Assembly: GCA_014825775.1 (NCBI GenBank)
Contig: MVAQ01000074.1
Span: 23,905-87,904, forward strand
Length of the DNA: 64,000 nucleotides
Direction of reading: 5' to 3'
From: Krasilnikovozyma curviuscula
Taxonomy: Eukaryota > Basidiomycota > Tremellomycetes > Cystofilobasidiales > Mrakiaceae
Shown here: piece after piece, positions 23,564 through 35,351 of the stretch
How the letters are laid out: every line of letters begins with the position of its first letter
Position numbering within the stretch: the stretch's first letter is position 1
Position numbers and translations under genes: made by a program
The notes under the pieces: model-generated
The model's input: only the letters and a program-made list of their open reading frames with translations
Databases searched by the model: none
Told to the model about the DNA's origin: nothing

Positions 23564-24233
23564 CCAGCCTGTATACTAAACTTTCAAAGGTATGGGGTAG
23601 TCGAAGTTTAAGAGTGAGTTTCTGCTGTTACTCCGCGGGGCAACTGAGGTTTTCCGACAAGGTACCCTTTTGATCACTATTACTCTGATTTTTTTTTGTT
23701 TCTTCTTCTCGTAGCGCTGGAGAAGTCTTGATATATATGGGCATGGAAGGCGAGAATTGTACCTCTTCATTCGTTTGTCGAACTTTTGCTGGCCAAAGAA
23801 CATCTTCAACCACGCCGCTTAGACCCAATCAACTTGCTTCAGAGGTAGGAAGGTTAGCAGTTCAATGGAACATTTGACAGCATCGCTATGCGATCAACTG
23901 GTTGGGGTTTCGTGCCTGCTGTATCACTGCTCATTGCGCTCAAAATTCGACGCGTCGACGGCGAAACACGAAAGATCTTCTTCAACAGCTTTCGTATTCC
24001 AATCCGACCACGAATCTGTCCCTAAAATAATGCGAGATATTTGATTCCCTCTATTGATGTGACGTTTGTTTTGTTGTTTCTTCGTATTTCGCAGCCTAGT
24101 GGCGCGTATGATGCCTTCCAAAAGTGATGACGTTTTGGTGACTCCAACTGGGATAAGAAGAGAAATTATGGCAGCGTTTCGTCTCATCCACCAACCATCA
24201 CCTTTCCATCTCAAAATAATCCAGTCTACAAAT
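23564..24233. other. Divergent intergenic region (AlkB-GRF / mitochondrial protein)
   Basis: About 670 bp lies between two divergent starts and should hold both promoters. Minus ORFs at 23576-23828 and 23924-24310 are low in protein character and overlap the promoter side. I see no further gene. Confidence 0.4.
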
Positions 24234-24789
24234 ATGTTCTCCCTCAAAGCTTCCTCTTCTCGTTTCATCGCTGTCCGCTCAGTCGCAGCCCAGAGATCCA
24301 TCTCAATCACTCCGTTCGTTTCCCATTTTTGTGCCTTCCGAGATCTGATTCTGACTCCTTTCCCTCAAACATAGAGCTGTACTATCTGGTGGATCTACCA
24401 TGCATGGTAACAACCCAGCCTTTATCGAAAAGCAAAAGCAGAAGACGTTGAAGGGCCAAGCTCACAGCTCACACGAGCATGCGCCCGGTTGGAACGAACA
24501 CCTCGCCGTAAGCTTATATACACTACCGCCCAACACATCAAGACACTGATATCCTCTTTTTGATTGTCTTATTCATTAGTCTGAGTCAGAAGCTCACGTT
24601 AAAGCTGACAAAGGCCCAGCTGGCAAGCCAACCAAAGATCTCCAGTCGAAAACCGTTTCTCACCTCAAAGAACACCATAAAGATGCTGATGGCAGTGAGA
24701 CGGATATCAAAATTGATACTGAGACGATGACCGGTAGCGAGGAAAGTGTGAAAGCGGATAGAAATGAGGCTAAACCAGTCAATATTTGA
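24234..24789 (+). CDS. Small mitochondrial-targeted hydrophilic protein
   Basis: Exons 24234..24313, 24375..24507 and 24580..24789 (140 residues). The N-terminus is a classic mitochondrial presequence: Ser/Arg-rich, no acidic residue, amphipathic (MFSLKASSSRFIAVRSVAAQ). The rest is hydrophilic: MHGNNPAFIEKQKQKTLKG, then HEHAPGWNEHLASESEAHVK, then a Lys/Asp/Glu/Ser-rich tail. The HAPGWNE..AS.SEA.VKAD pattern occurs, to my recollection, in small uncharacterised proteins across fungi. No enzymatic domain is evident; the composition is dehydrin-like, which hints at a stress or scaffold role, but that is only inference. Confidence 0.75.
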
Positions 24790-25440
24790 GGGCGTATCAG
24801 GCGGTCAGGTCTGTCCCTTTGCTATTATTTTCCCTTCTCACCCACTTGCACTCAAGCTTTATCTTTCTCAGAGGGTCGAAAAGTTTTCAGGATGACGATC
24901 CAAAATCACATTGTAAAATAGATCACAACTTCATCTTGTAGCGTGAGCCCGTCTTCAAGACTTCAACATATTTGCATGAACAGAAATTACCTTAGTCTAG
25001 TCTGTACCATAAAGCCACCAAGCTAGCAAGTATCTTGACAAATCAGCAATCATGTCACATCCTCAATTTTTGGTTTTATCTTTTCTTCCGTCACACCTTG
25101 AGGGCATTCTCACGACTCCCAACCCATCTTTCTTCAATTTCATGTTGGTTCTTACAGTCTTCAAAGTAAATAGGTTCAGCGATGCCTGCAAAAATACCTA
25201 ATAATCGTCGCGAGGATCACCGCATAGACGTGACCCGAAGCCCTCAACATCCCACCCCAGGGTGATGTCGCAGGTTCTTTTGACTTGATTTCAAGGATAT
25301 CTTATAGTAGGATTGTCACGTTGGGAGTGAATAGTCTTGAAAAGTTGACATGGTACATACGTGACATGCTTGAACCCAAATAGCAAGAGATCAACAACCT
25401 CGATTGAAGCATATATCAAGATTCTGCTTCATCTATATTT
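24790..25440. other. Convergent intergenic region
   Basis: About 650 bp between two convergent gene ends. It should hold both 3' UTRs and poly(A) signals. No ORF of interest and no structured repeat was noticed. Confidence 0.4.
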
Positions 25441-26653
25441 TTACCAGTAAATACCATTGTTATCATATCTCTTTCCCTGAATCCACCGGCCCACGCCAAT
25501 ACCAAAGACAAGCAAGCAGAAATCGTTGGTACCCTGGCTGACGATGCTGATGTACCTGCTGGCTGTGATGAGGTAGCTCTTCCACGTCGGTGGGAGGAAA
25601 GGGAGGAATGGCGATGCAAGGGATAGGAGGGATGATGGTGGTGGTCGTTGGGAGAACAAGAGGAGACGTGTGGATTGGAGAATGAGAGAGAGCGTGATGA
25701 AGGCGTAAAAGACCGGCTGGGAAGGAGATAATTGTGAGATTCAACTTGATATTAAAAAAAAGGGAAATAACTCACCAGGTCTTTCCCAAATCCTTGCTCG
25801 TTCCACCTGACGAAACCCTTACCTTCGTAGATGCCAATAGGTCTAAGAGTCCGCGCTGCGACTGTCGGCTCCCACCAGAGCAAGGTAAATAGGACCAGTC
25901 CCACCATCGAGAGGAAATGAACCAGAGTGAAGATCTTATCCATGGTGGATTTTCTCGTAGAGTACGACTGTTGTGGTGAAACGAACGGATTAGACCCATC
26001 ACCTCCTGCACCGCCAAAGGGCGGCATACCAGCTCCTCCGGCACCACCCTGCATCTGTTCCATCATCTGCTTGAACATGTCATTCCCGCCTTCTGCTCCC
26101 ATACCAGACTGGCCCATCGACTCAAACATCGACCTCATGAAGTCATCCTGAGAAGGCAGGGAAGTATCGTTCAGAGGCGAGGAGGTTGAAGTTGCTGGAG
26201 GTGGGAGTTTAGATAGAGATGATGATACTGATGAAGATGATGGTGTTCTGGCTATCGGAGGCGCTTTGTAGTTGAACATGGCGAACGGGGATCTAGGTCA
26301 GCATGACCAGCAACGGACGGAGCGGGAAGAATCCCAGCAAGCAGACATTCAGCTTCTCCTTCCAGAAGACCGAGCTCCAAAACTCCAGTACAGTTTCCAG
26401 CCATTTTTGAAAGCTATTCTTTAGCTCAACACGACGCTGCAGTTCCAGTACGGAAGAAATCCACTCAGGAAAGAAATGTCTACTCACTGGTATCGAACAG
26501 GATTTTTCCCTCTTCACCTCTGGCTGTACTCGCCAGCTTAGCAAGACCGTCACCACCTCGAGCTTGAATTCTCGCTTTGCGAGCTTCAGCTGCTAATCTG
26601 GCTTTGGAAGGAGCAGCAACGGCTGGCGCTGGTGCGCTGGCGCCGTCGGACAT
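25441..26653 (-). CDS. GET2: GET2-like tail-anchored protein insertion receptor subunit
   Basis: Exons 26653..26488, 26413..26392, 26292..25776 and 25716..25441 (326 residues). The start MSDGASAPAPAVAAPSKARL leads into a basic patch (AEARKARIQARGGDGLAKL), which matches the RERR-type Get3-docking segment of GET2/CAML proteins. A Met/Gly-rich middle follows (MFKQMMEQMQGGAGGAG), then three hydrophobic helices: around FTLVHFLSMVGLVLFTLLWW, VFYAFITLSLILQSTRLLLF, and FCLLVFGIGVG near the C-terminus. GET1/GET2 is the ER membrane receptor for the Get3 ATPase carrying tail-anchored proteins. Exon 2 is only 22 nt; it restores frame between exons 1 and 3 and has consensus borders. The whole-family match rests on layout rather than strict sequence identity. 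Confidence 0.72.
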
Positions 26654-26786
26654 ATTGACAGAACTGGTTTGTCCTTGTAGATCCAAAGTATCGTTAACCG
26701 AGACTGAGTAAACAAGGAAGATTTCCAAACTACAGATTTGCTGTGAATTTATTTAGCCTTTCTGGTGGTTCGAGGCAGGTCAACCT

Positions 26787-26897
26787 ATGCGTCTCGCCGC
26801 CCGACACACGAGCCACAACCTCTTCCCAAAATCCAGCAGCCTGGCCCAACTGAACAGCTTTTCCTTATCCCATTGGATAGTGTCGCTAATGCTTTGA
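26787..26897 (+). promoter_or_regulatory. Upstream ORF overlapping the VPS38 start (TGATG)
   Basis: The first ATG upstream of the VPS38-like start opens a 36-codon ORF. Its stop TGA (26895-26897) shares one base with the main ATG (26897-26899). No ATG in the main frame lies between the upstream stop codon and 26897. If this part is in the mature mRNA, it is a stop-start overlap of the kind used for termination-reinitiation control. Confidence 0.4.
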
Positions 26898-29800
26898 TGT
26901 CTTTATTGACTGATGAAAGGCGTTCAGTTGCTTCACCAGAGGAACCAACTCATGCTGTTCCAGATACTACTTTCGTGGTGAAGGTGGGTGGTGCTGCCTT
27001 CTCGTTCATTGTTCCCTAGCTCAAATTTAAGTTGAACTCAAAATCTCCTTGATTTGGTACCTTCAGACTCGTCTTCGACATCTTGCAGCTGTCCAAATCC
27101 ACAATTTGACCCTCACGCCCCATCGAGATGAGTTCCTCTCAAGAAATCAGGATGGACTAGTTAACAGTCCCGACTTGAAGGAACGAGGGACCGTAGATGA
27201 CCTTGAGCTGGCATCTAGCTCTACTACTAGTGCTGACGGGGTGTTGAAGTGGCCAGGCGGGAATAGGAGGAGGAGATTGAGCTCTGCGTCTGTACGGGTA
27301 AGTCTCAAGCCTTTGGCTGGGATCCTTATATTCTCCCAAGAAGTTTAACGGAGAAGATTCCCCTTTACTTTTAGTCACAACTATCAACCAAAGCTACAGA
27401 TTCACCGCCGTCTCCTACTATTCCACTGCTCAGCCCGACTTTGGACCGACCTTCACCCTTCGTACGACCATCGGCTGCCCGCTCCAGGTCTCTACATCCT
27501 CCTTCGGCCCTGAATAAAGCCTCTAATGGCTCCACTGTCCCCGGAGGTAGCAGGTCTCGAGCTTCTTCCAGATCGTCAGTTACAAGCAATGGATCAGACG
27601 TTACACTGAAACTCCCACCCGTTGGGAGAGAACTGCTCGGGATTGACACCATAGCAGAGTTCATGGAGCTTTCTAAGGGTGGAAGTCCGACTAGCTCGAG
27701 TGCTATTGGCTTCATACTGGATCAGGCCAACGACAACAGCAGCATCTTGGAGGTGGAAGAGGGAAAGGGCAAGGGCAAGGAAATTGACTGGTTCGGTGGA
27801 CTGGCAGCGAAGGAACTAAAATGGGATGAGTTCTTTCAGCAGAAACTCATCAAGAGTTTCATCACCATCAGGATGAAGGACGACAAATGGAGCGAACTGT
27901 ACCGTCAACCGTTCGACGGCGCAACAACTTCACATTCTCCCTCCTCTTCTTCGACTATCAGCAGAGTTTCCCCGGCTCTATCAACATCTTCTTCCACTAG
28001 AGTGTCGACTCCTAATGGACACCCTCCCAACACTCCACCAACGTCCACTCATGGTACACCATTTTCGTCTAAAACCACGCGTACTCGACAACCACCAAGG
28101 TCGGCTTTTGAGGTAACATCACCTTCTAGTCTAGATTTACCGGTGCCTTTGGCACCTGGAATGTCTAGATCGTCATCTCACTCTACCTCAACGACGTCGC
28201 CGTCTCCTAAAATGTCTCGCATTTCAGCAACCTCAAGCTCAACTCTGAGTCGGTCGGCAAGTTTCTCATCGCCTTCAGATAATACCACAACAAAGCTCAA
28301 CAGATCCCCTCATCGTCCGCGATCTATCTCATCATCGCAATCCAACAAGCACTTATCCCCACTCAACCACGCGAAAGCCAATATCAAGTCAAAGCCCACA
28401 CCAGCTCCGTTAGACCCGAACAACATCAATACGCCATTCTACATCTCACAGATATGCGCGCCAAGCTCAAATCCGCACTATGGCGCAATAACTCCTTCTG
28501 GAAAAGCGACGTCTTTCAACATTGACCAAGTCAGTGGTGGGAGTGATGATTATGCGCAATGGGCGTGGGAAAATAAAGTAGGCAGTGAAGAAGATTTTAT
28601 TCTTGACGTGTGGGTGCTCGTTGATACGACGAGTCAGAAGCTGCCAGAAACAGAGCCGACGCCTTCTCAATCACCTCAACAGCCGGATCACGCCAACCCA
28701 TTCAGATGGCAACGACTAAGACAAATTGAGGTTGATATGAAAAACCTCAAAATCTGGGATGGGAAAGTGAGTGATCTCTTGTTATTTTGCGTCGAGTCCT
28801 CTAACACCTTTCACTGGTTCTTGCAGTCTACCCTTCCGCCTAACACGCCTCTATTCGAATTTGCACATCCTCAAAATTCCAGAGACCTTATGTATCTCCC
28901 CCCAATAACAAGACCTTCCCTCCAACGATCAAGATCGTACTCCGGGAATCGTTCCGACTCCAACATAGAAACGGTCTCCACAATCCCAACGATGGTGTCC
29001 AACACCAGAGACCGCCTTATCCAATCAACATCTTCTGACATATCGACTTCAGGTCGAGCTACTGCTGCTTCTCGACGGGTAGCATCACTAGCCCTAAATC
29101 ATATGTCAGCGTTGCAAGGGGCCATGGAGCGTTCTCTTCGCGAGACGAGGATGCAGAAGGGCATGAGCTTGGGCCAATTTATTGAACTTTCCAAACTGGA
29201 GGAAGATTTGATTAAAGCCAGAGAGGAAGTTGAGGAATTAAAGGAAGGGTTGAGAGGCGACTGGGTGGAAATTGATGTCGACGGCGGTGATTCCCTGGTA
29301 CGTTCTCTTAACACCTCGTAAGCTGCTATTTGCTAACGAGCGAAGAGACTGAATCATTACTACATCTTTTTCTTTAGCGGAGAGATCTTAGCCAGCGACA
29401 GGAAAAGATCAAATGGCTAGAAGGCCAAGCGGCAGCAATCAAAGATCGGAGATGTCTCGGTAAGTTTGGTCATCGTCATTTCACTTCGTCTCTAGTCATT
29501 GGTCTCACGGTTCCTTTCCGATTCAGCGCTGGAACGAATTTCTCACCGGAAGGCTTTGCTGGCGAAGCGGAGAAATCACCTTCAGCTAGTTATAAAAAGT
29601 GCCGTTGATGAAGAAACTCGACTGTCAGATATTCGACTGCAGACAGAACAACAACGGTGAGTATGTGGACTCCGATCGATCTTTGATACACACTTCTCAC
29701 ATTGTTTCTTTCTCTTCATAGCTTTGAGTGTCAAGAATTACAACCTCATTATAAAGACGTCCGAGCGCGTCTATCGACTGATCTAGAATCCATCTTCCCT

Positions 29801-31017
29801 ATCACTCCGCTTGACGGTCCATCGCTCCTCTTCTCTATCGTCAACGTCCCACTTCCTATACCAACGTCTTCCAAAAGCCCAGCACCACCTCTCCACCTTC
29901 CCGCATCTGCGCTACCCCATGGTATCAAACTGGACGAAGAGACTATCGCCGCCGCACTTGGTTATACGGCCATGGTGGTCAAACAAGTCAGTGGATGGTT
30001 GGATTGTGTTCTTCCCTACCCAATTACCTGTATCCAGAGCAGGAGCGTCATCAAAGATCCCATCTCAATGATCCAGGGTCCTCGAGTGTAAGTGATCTTA
30101 GATTCGCATCGCCTTTATCAAAATGACTGATTTCACCGTCACCCTCAGATTTCCGCTGTATACTAAAGGAATGGAGAAATACAGGTTTGAGTATGCGGTG
30201 TTTTTACTTAACAAAAACATCGAAATGGTACGTTTCGAGGCACTGGTTGCGTTGCTTTGAGACGACTCTCACCCACTCTGGTGTTTCCTCTGAACAGCTT
30301 ATGATTGATCAGAACATTCGAATCATGGACTTTCGGCAGACTCTTCCAAACATAAAAAATCTGCTCCTTACCCTCTCAAGTTCCTCTGGATCCACGTCTA
30401 AAACTCCAGCAGCTTTCCTCTTCAAATCTCCAGCCGCACTGGTGTCCATGAGCTCATTGAGCTCATCAATTGCAGCGGTGGACGATTCTGTCGATTTATC
30501 CGATTCAGGAAGTGTAGTGTCAAATGATGATAGAATGGAAGAGTCCGAGACTGTCGATCGACTGGAGGACGATGGTGGTGGCATAACTCCGCGCGCTGAG
30601 AATAGTGATGCTTTGGCTGCTGCTGGCGAAGAAGTCTCGACACCATCTCCACGACCTCAAGTGAAGAGATCATTCTGGGGCTCTACTATTGGGTCTTTTA
30701 CTTCGTCTGGGGACACTGCGAAGGAGAAGAAAGGCGTCCTTTCAACTGGCGCAACAATTACCGCAACATCATCATCACAATTGTCACTACCAGACGACAA
30801 GCCGCTCTCATCACCTACGCTCACGGTCCCTCCGTTACATCATGGTAGCGGTAGTCGAAGTCGAGTTGCTCGAGCCTTAGTCGGAAGTGGTGAAAGGACG
30901 GCGTCAAGAGAGACCGTAGACGGTCGGAAGAAACGAAATCGCAGCGGAACAGTCACTGCTCCAGCTCAAAAAGTACATCACCAGCAGGATCATCCACCCA
31001 GTGATGTCGTAGTTTAA
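26897..31017 (+). CDS. VPS38: VPS38/UVRAG-like subunit of PI3-kinase complex II
   Basis: Nine exons: 26897..26983, 27067..27297, 27375..28766, 28827..29297, 29378..29459, 29527..29656, 29722..30087, 30149..30227 and 30298..31017 (1185 residues). Early on there is TRLRHLAAVQIHNLTL, as at UVRAG N-termini. A large Ser/Pro/Thr-rich insertion lies at residues ~110-340. A C2-like region follows (TPFYISQICAPSS, FILDVWVLVD). Then comes a long coiled coil (SLGQFIELSKLEEDLIKARE to LQTEQQRFECQEL) and an Atg14/UVRAG BARA-type part with FPLYTKGMEKYRFEYAVF, LLNKNIEM and RQTLPNIKNLL. The tail is Ser-rich. This protein pairs with Vps30/Beclin, Vps34 and Vps15 on endosomes to make PI3P for vacuolar sorting and autophagy. 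The start is the first in-frame ATG; a short uORF ends on it. Confidence 0.9.
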
Positions 31018-31166
31018 TACTGTTATCATCAATTTAGATGGCCTGACGACGGTTCCTGTTTGCAAGACGACTCTACAAGAAGCTTTTCCTCTACGTTCCT
31101 CTATGTTCCTCTATTCTCGCCCAAGTCGTACAAAACAACATGCACACTTCATTCATCGATCTGATA

Positions 31167-31793
31167 TTATAGTTTCAGCTCTACTACCTCATCCTCCTTG
31201 ACAGTTTCTGGCGCTATTGTTTCAGGGAGCTGAGCTGGTGGGAAGACTGCCTTCTCACCTGCTAACCTGAGCAGCAGCGAGGTTATCCTAGGCTGAGGGA
31301 ATCCTTCACTATATATCGTCGTCGATGGATGCTCATCTAAATGACCAGGAAGAGTTACTGAGTTAGAAGAAAGGCTACTAAGAAACTGTGAAACGAAATT
31401 GAACGGACCTCCGAACTGAATTTCCACTTCTGCTGGAGTCTCTGAGGATTGCTTTATATCAAATTTCAGTAATGGATTGTGGTATGCAACCTGTCGAAGG
31501 TTTTGAGTTGCGAATTCTCTACCATAGGCAATTGAGAATGAGCAGTGGGAAAAATCTGGTCAGTCATCCGTTCAAGAAGCTAGAGCCTAATATATATCTG
31601 AGAAACGGATTAAGAGCTATACTGACTTTGTCCCTATATGACTGGGCTGGGTCTTGTTGTACCTGACAGCAATACCAGTGACTTTCGACGACAGAGGCGC
31701 ACACGCTGGTCCTCCTCTCGTCAGGTAGGAAATGACCTGTGAAACGGCCATTTTGGCTTCGACTTTTGATGCTCGTACCGCCGCTTGTGACAT
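31167..31793 (-). CDS. L51/S25/CI-B8 thioredoxin-fold protein, probable mitoribosomal subunit
   Basis: Exons 31793..31663 and 31518..31167 (160 residues). The N-terminus is basic (RASKVEAKMAVSQVISYLTR) followed by GGPACAPLSSKVTG. The second exon carries REFATQNLRQVAYHNPLLKF, which matches the core of the L51/S25/CI-B8 domain (alpha helix, then a strand with YxNP). The mitochondrial ribosomal proteins mL43, mS25 and mL53 and complex I subunit NDUFA2 share this fold. The acidic tail (TVKEDEVVEL) is unlike NDUFA2. I favour a mitoribosomal protein of the mS25 or mL61 type but cannot decide which. The stop lies about 210 bp inside the gap after MDV1, on the same strand. Confidence 0.6.
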
Positions 31794-32003
31794 TATAAAG
31801 AACTCTCAGTTTATGAAAGGCTCTGCTGTGGTTTCTAGGTTTTGAGAAATTGGTGGTTCGACAACACCTCAGTGTTCCTCGCACCGGACTGCTTAGGTGA
31901 CTTGCCACTTGTCGTAGGATCGACCGGGTCTACGGGTTGCAATGTTTTCTACCATGCCACAGTGGTTAAAAAAAGCTAGAGGAAAAACGAGGATGGGTCA
32001 CCT

Positions 32004-34959
32004 CTACATTGACCAGACCTTAACTACACTGTCATTACCACCCGAGACCATATACTTGTCTATGTAACGCATTGTAGTAGCTGGCTTAGTATGTCCGTTT
32101 GTCATCAGGACTGAATTTTGAGAGGAGACGCGGTTGTGGACCTATTGCAGAAATAATAGAAGTGTCAAACGGACTCAACCCTATCAGGACAGAAGATCAG
32201 GTAACTGACCTGCACGCCGTTTTCACCAGTGCAGGCGACAATTTTCCTTGAGTCAAATTGAAGATCTGTAACTGGATACTCGAAACGGAGTACATCACTA
32301 ACTCCGCCAGTTCCTGCATAGAGTAAGAGAGATTAGACGAATCCTATAAATGAACCAATGGACCATCAAAGCTTACTGAGATCCCAGATTCGAATGGTCT
32401 TATCCAGAGATCCAGAAATGATATGAAGCTCATCAAATTGAATACAGGTAACAGGCCCAGTATGTCCTACCAGAGTTCGATGAGCTTGACCAGTACGCAC
32501 TAGAAGGGTGAAGCCAGCGACGTCAGGAAAAGGTTGGCCCAGGAAGTAAGAATTGCTCATTATCTTACTGTCCCACATTCTTACACCACCGTCACCCGAC
32601 CCACTAGCAAGCGCATATCCCCAGAACTGAACACCGCCGACGAAGTCCTGGTACATCTCCCAGCTGCCATCGCTCGCTGGTGACGTCGGGACACTGAAGG
32701 TACCACCAACATTCAAAAGACTAGCTCCTGGGAGACCGTAAGATCCACCGGGAGTTGGGATAGGTTCAGAGTAGAGGGAAGAGGTCATTGGTGGGTTGAG
32801 AGGGTGCGAGATTGCCCAAAGGATATCCATTGTTTGGACACATTGACCAGTCTAGCAAGATGATGATGGCTCTGTTCAGAGTAGCGAATAAGGCGTAAGG
32901 GTATAATGAGACTCACGTTAACATCCCATTGACGGAGAGTCTTATCGGAAGATCCAGTAATCTGAAGGAGACGGAAACGACAACGTTCAACATACAGGAG
33001 CCAATACCTCGAAGTAGAGATGAACATACCAAGCACGAATCTTCAAAGTGAAGCGCTGTGACAGCTTTGCTGTGCCCCTCAAGTGTCTTAATACAAGGCC
33101 CACCTTCCTCTCCGTCCTCCTCATCCCTCTCACTGAGCCCACCACGAATAGACCCTCCCAAACTGCTATTGACCCCAACCCAATCATCATCATTCCCATT
33201 CCTTGAATCCTCAAAGTCCTCTACATTCCTCAAGTCCCACAGCTTGACGGCGCCATCTTCGCCTCCCGTGAGCACTACGTCTCCACCGTCACTCTGTACG
33301 CACTTGACGATGCCTTTATGGCCGCGGAGTTTACCGAGACTTTCTCCGGACATGAGGTCCCATGCTACGACGCTGGAATCTTGGGAGGCTGTGATAAGCA
33401 TGCCGTAAGGCTCGTTGAAGTCGAGGGATGTGATGGGCGCGGAATGCTGCGAGAGGGTCATGAATGCCACACCATGCGGTAGGTCGTCGTGCTCCGAAGG
33501 AAGAAATGCTGGACCTGTAGACGAGTGAGCATGTTAGATACGTTCGAAAACTGATATTTTGACACAATCGGGTGGTGTATTAACGCGTACCTTTTCGCCG
33601 CCTTGAAGGGGTCGCGGGAGAAGCAAGCGACTTCCCTGAGTCAGAGAATCCAAGAGTAATCCGTTCAAGAACACCAGCGACTGGAAATCAGATGCGATCA
33701 GACTGCAGCGATCGTTCGGAGGCGCAACGGTACAAACTCACGCTCATCCTCTAGCTCCAGGTCTTCTTCTTTCAGCTTCAAGAGACCATCTTCTAGCGAG
33801 GCCCGGATTTTTTCAAGCGCCATGATCTTGTTGGCTACTTCTTGAACTTCAGAATTGAGAATCGACTGCCGTCAAAGTTGGGTGGTTAAGAACGAAACTT
33901 CAGCGGAAGTGAAAAGAAGACACGCACTCTTCGAACAACAATGTTTTCTCTATCTAACTCAATCTCCTCCTGCATCCTAACCAATTCTTCTGTAGTGAGT
34001 TTCGCTGTAACTTTTTCACCTCCTGCTCCACTGACTGCTCTTTTGGCCGCATTGATTCTCCTCATCTTCCTCCTCTCCTTCGAAGTCACATTGTTTTTCC
34101 TTCCAATTACAACACCATCATCCTCATGCTCGTTCTGCTCAAAGTCTTCCTCGTCCGACAGCCCACTTCCCGACGTCAAGAGCCCTCGACCTTGCATGCC
34201 CAGCTTTTTCAACCCGAGCTTACCCAGCTCTTCGTCTCCACCTATGACACCCCTGACTTTCCTCCGCCTTTGTTTACCTTTCTCGGACGACGGTATCGTC
34301 GCTTGAAACCCGCGAAGGAAGCTCACTTGAGGCACGCTTGCCGACGACGACGACTCTGGCACGGGGAACGAGAGCAGCGCCGGTGCGTTCTCGACAATCT
34401 GTAAACTCGTCGACGTTTTCTTACGCTGCATCGATGGCATAGCGATCGGTTGGAATGTCGTTCGTAGGAGCGAGGAGGAAACGGATGATGAGGAGGAGGC
34501 TTTGGACGAGAGGTTTCGAGAGGATGCGGCCGTTCCTATCGAGTTGAGCACTCGTGGGTTCATAATCATTGGTGCAACTGTCGAGACATGATCAGAAAGA
34601 TTACAGCAATGACAGGTTCAGCATTCAATTTCAAGTAGAATAATCCGTCGTATCCCATCGTTTGTCTATGCTAAAGCAACGCAGCATATGTAGTGGGACA
34701 ACGAAACTCAAGACTTACGGTCTGCAAAATGCCTCGAAGTATCATTTCTATCACTGCCGTTCCTCCCAGCAGTACTCCCGTTTGACGAGCCAGTTCCAGC
34801 TCCAGCACCTTCTGAGGTGCCAGTCCAAGAGGTAGGGATCATTGATTTGGCGGTGTGAGCTGCAACTTGAAAGACGGAGGGCTCGGTGCTTTGAAGGACA
34901 GGATCCAGGGCTTGCTTAAGGGGAGGGCGCTGTTGACTTTGGGAGGACGAAGAGGCCAT
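32004..34959 (-). CDS. MDV1: MDV1-like mitochondrial division adaptor (coiled coil + WD40)
   Basis: Ten exons: 34959..34719, 34577..33928, 33865..33742, 33680..33591, 33514..33030, 32961..32917, 32851..32569, 32499..32377, 32313..32210 and 32141..32004 (760 residues). The N-terminal third is Ser/Thr-rich with a basic patch (KERRKMRRINAAKRA). A coiled coil follows (VQEVANKIMALEKIRASLED). The C-terminal half is a seven-bladed WD40 propeller, with repeats such as ITASQDSSVVAWDL, LTGGEDGAVKLWDL, ITGSSDKTLRQWDV and ISGSLDKTIRIWDL, ending VVKVWSM. MDV1/CAF4 links the outer-membrane anchor Fis1 to the dynamin Dnm1 during mitochondrial fission. Between blades there is a ~45-residue acidic/Gly-rich insertion and a ~60-residue Ser/Pro insertion, long for the family. 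Frame closes at every junction. Confidence 0.93.
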
Positions 34960-35351
34960 CTCGTCTCTGTTCTAGAGAAAAGAGAAGGAGACCTACTTTG
35001 GGCGTCGGCAGACGTGGTGGTGACGCTTCACAACTTACCCGCTCGCCAAAAAGGTTCCAAGAAAAAAAGCGATTGACATCAAAAGGAAAGAGTCCAAGAA
35101 TGATGGGGTATATATACAAATTTGTCGAAGAGGAACAAAGGTCCAAAAAAAAAAAGCAAAAAGTCAAAGAAGAAGTACCAAAGAAACTGTTATGAGAAGC
35201 GCGTCACGAAAAGGGGGGAAATCATCAAGAAAGCGTCTAATGATCAAAGAGAGACGATAGATACAGTGTGCATGTGTGGTCGTAATAGAAATAAGGGGAA
35301 AAAAGGAAAAGACAAACGCAAGGTGAATGAACACCAGAAAGGAAGTTCATC
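34960..35351. other. Intergenic region upstream of MDV1
   Basis: About 390 bp between the MDV1 start and the stop of the next minus-strand gene. Purine-rich tracts (AAAAAAAAAAG near 35150) and no supportable ORF. Confidence 0.4.

Noticed and set aside
26787..26980. Reading the VPS38 uORF as a coding first exon with a 40-nt intron
   Set aside because: The intron would be too short and the junction does not continue the VPS38 frame.
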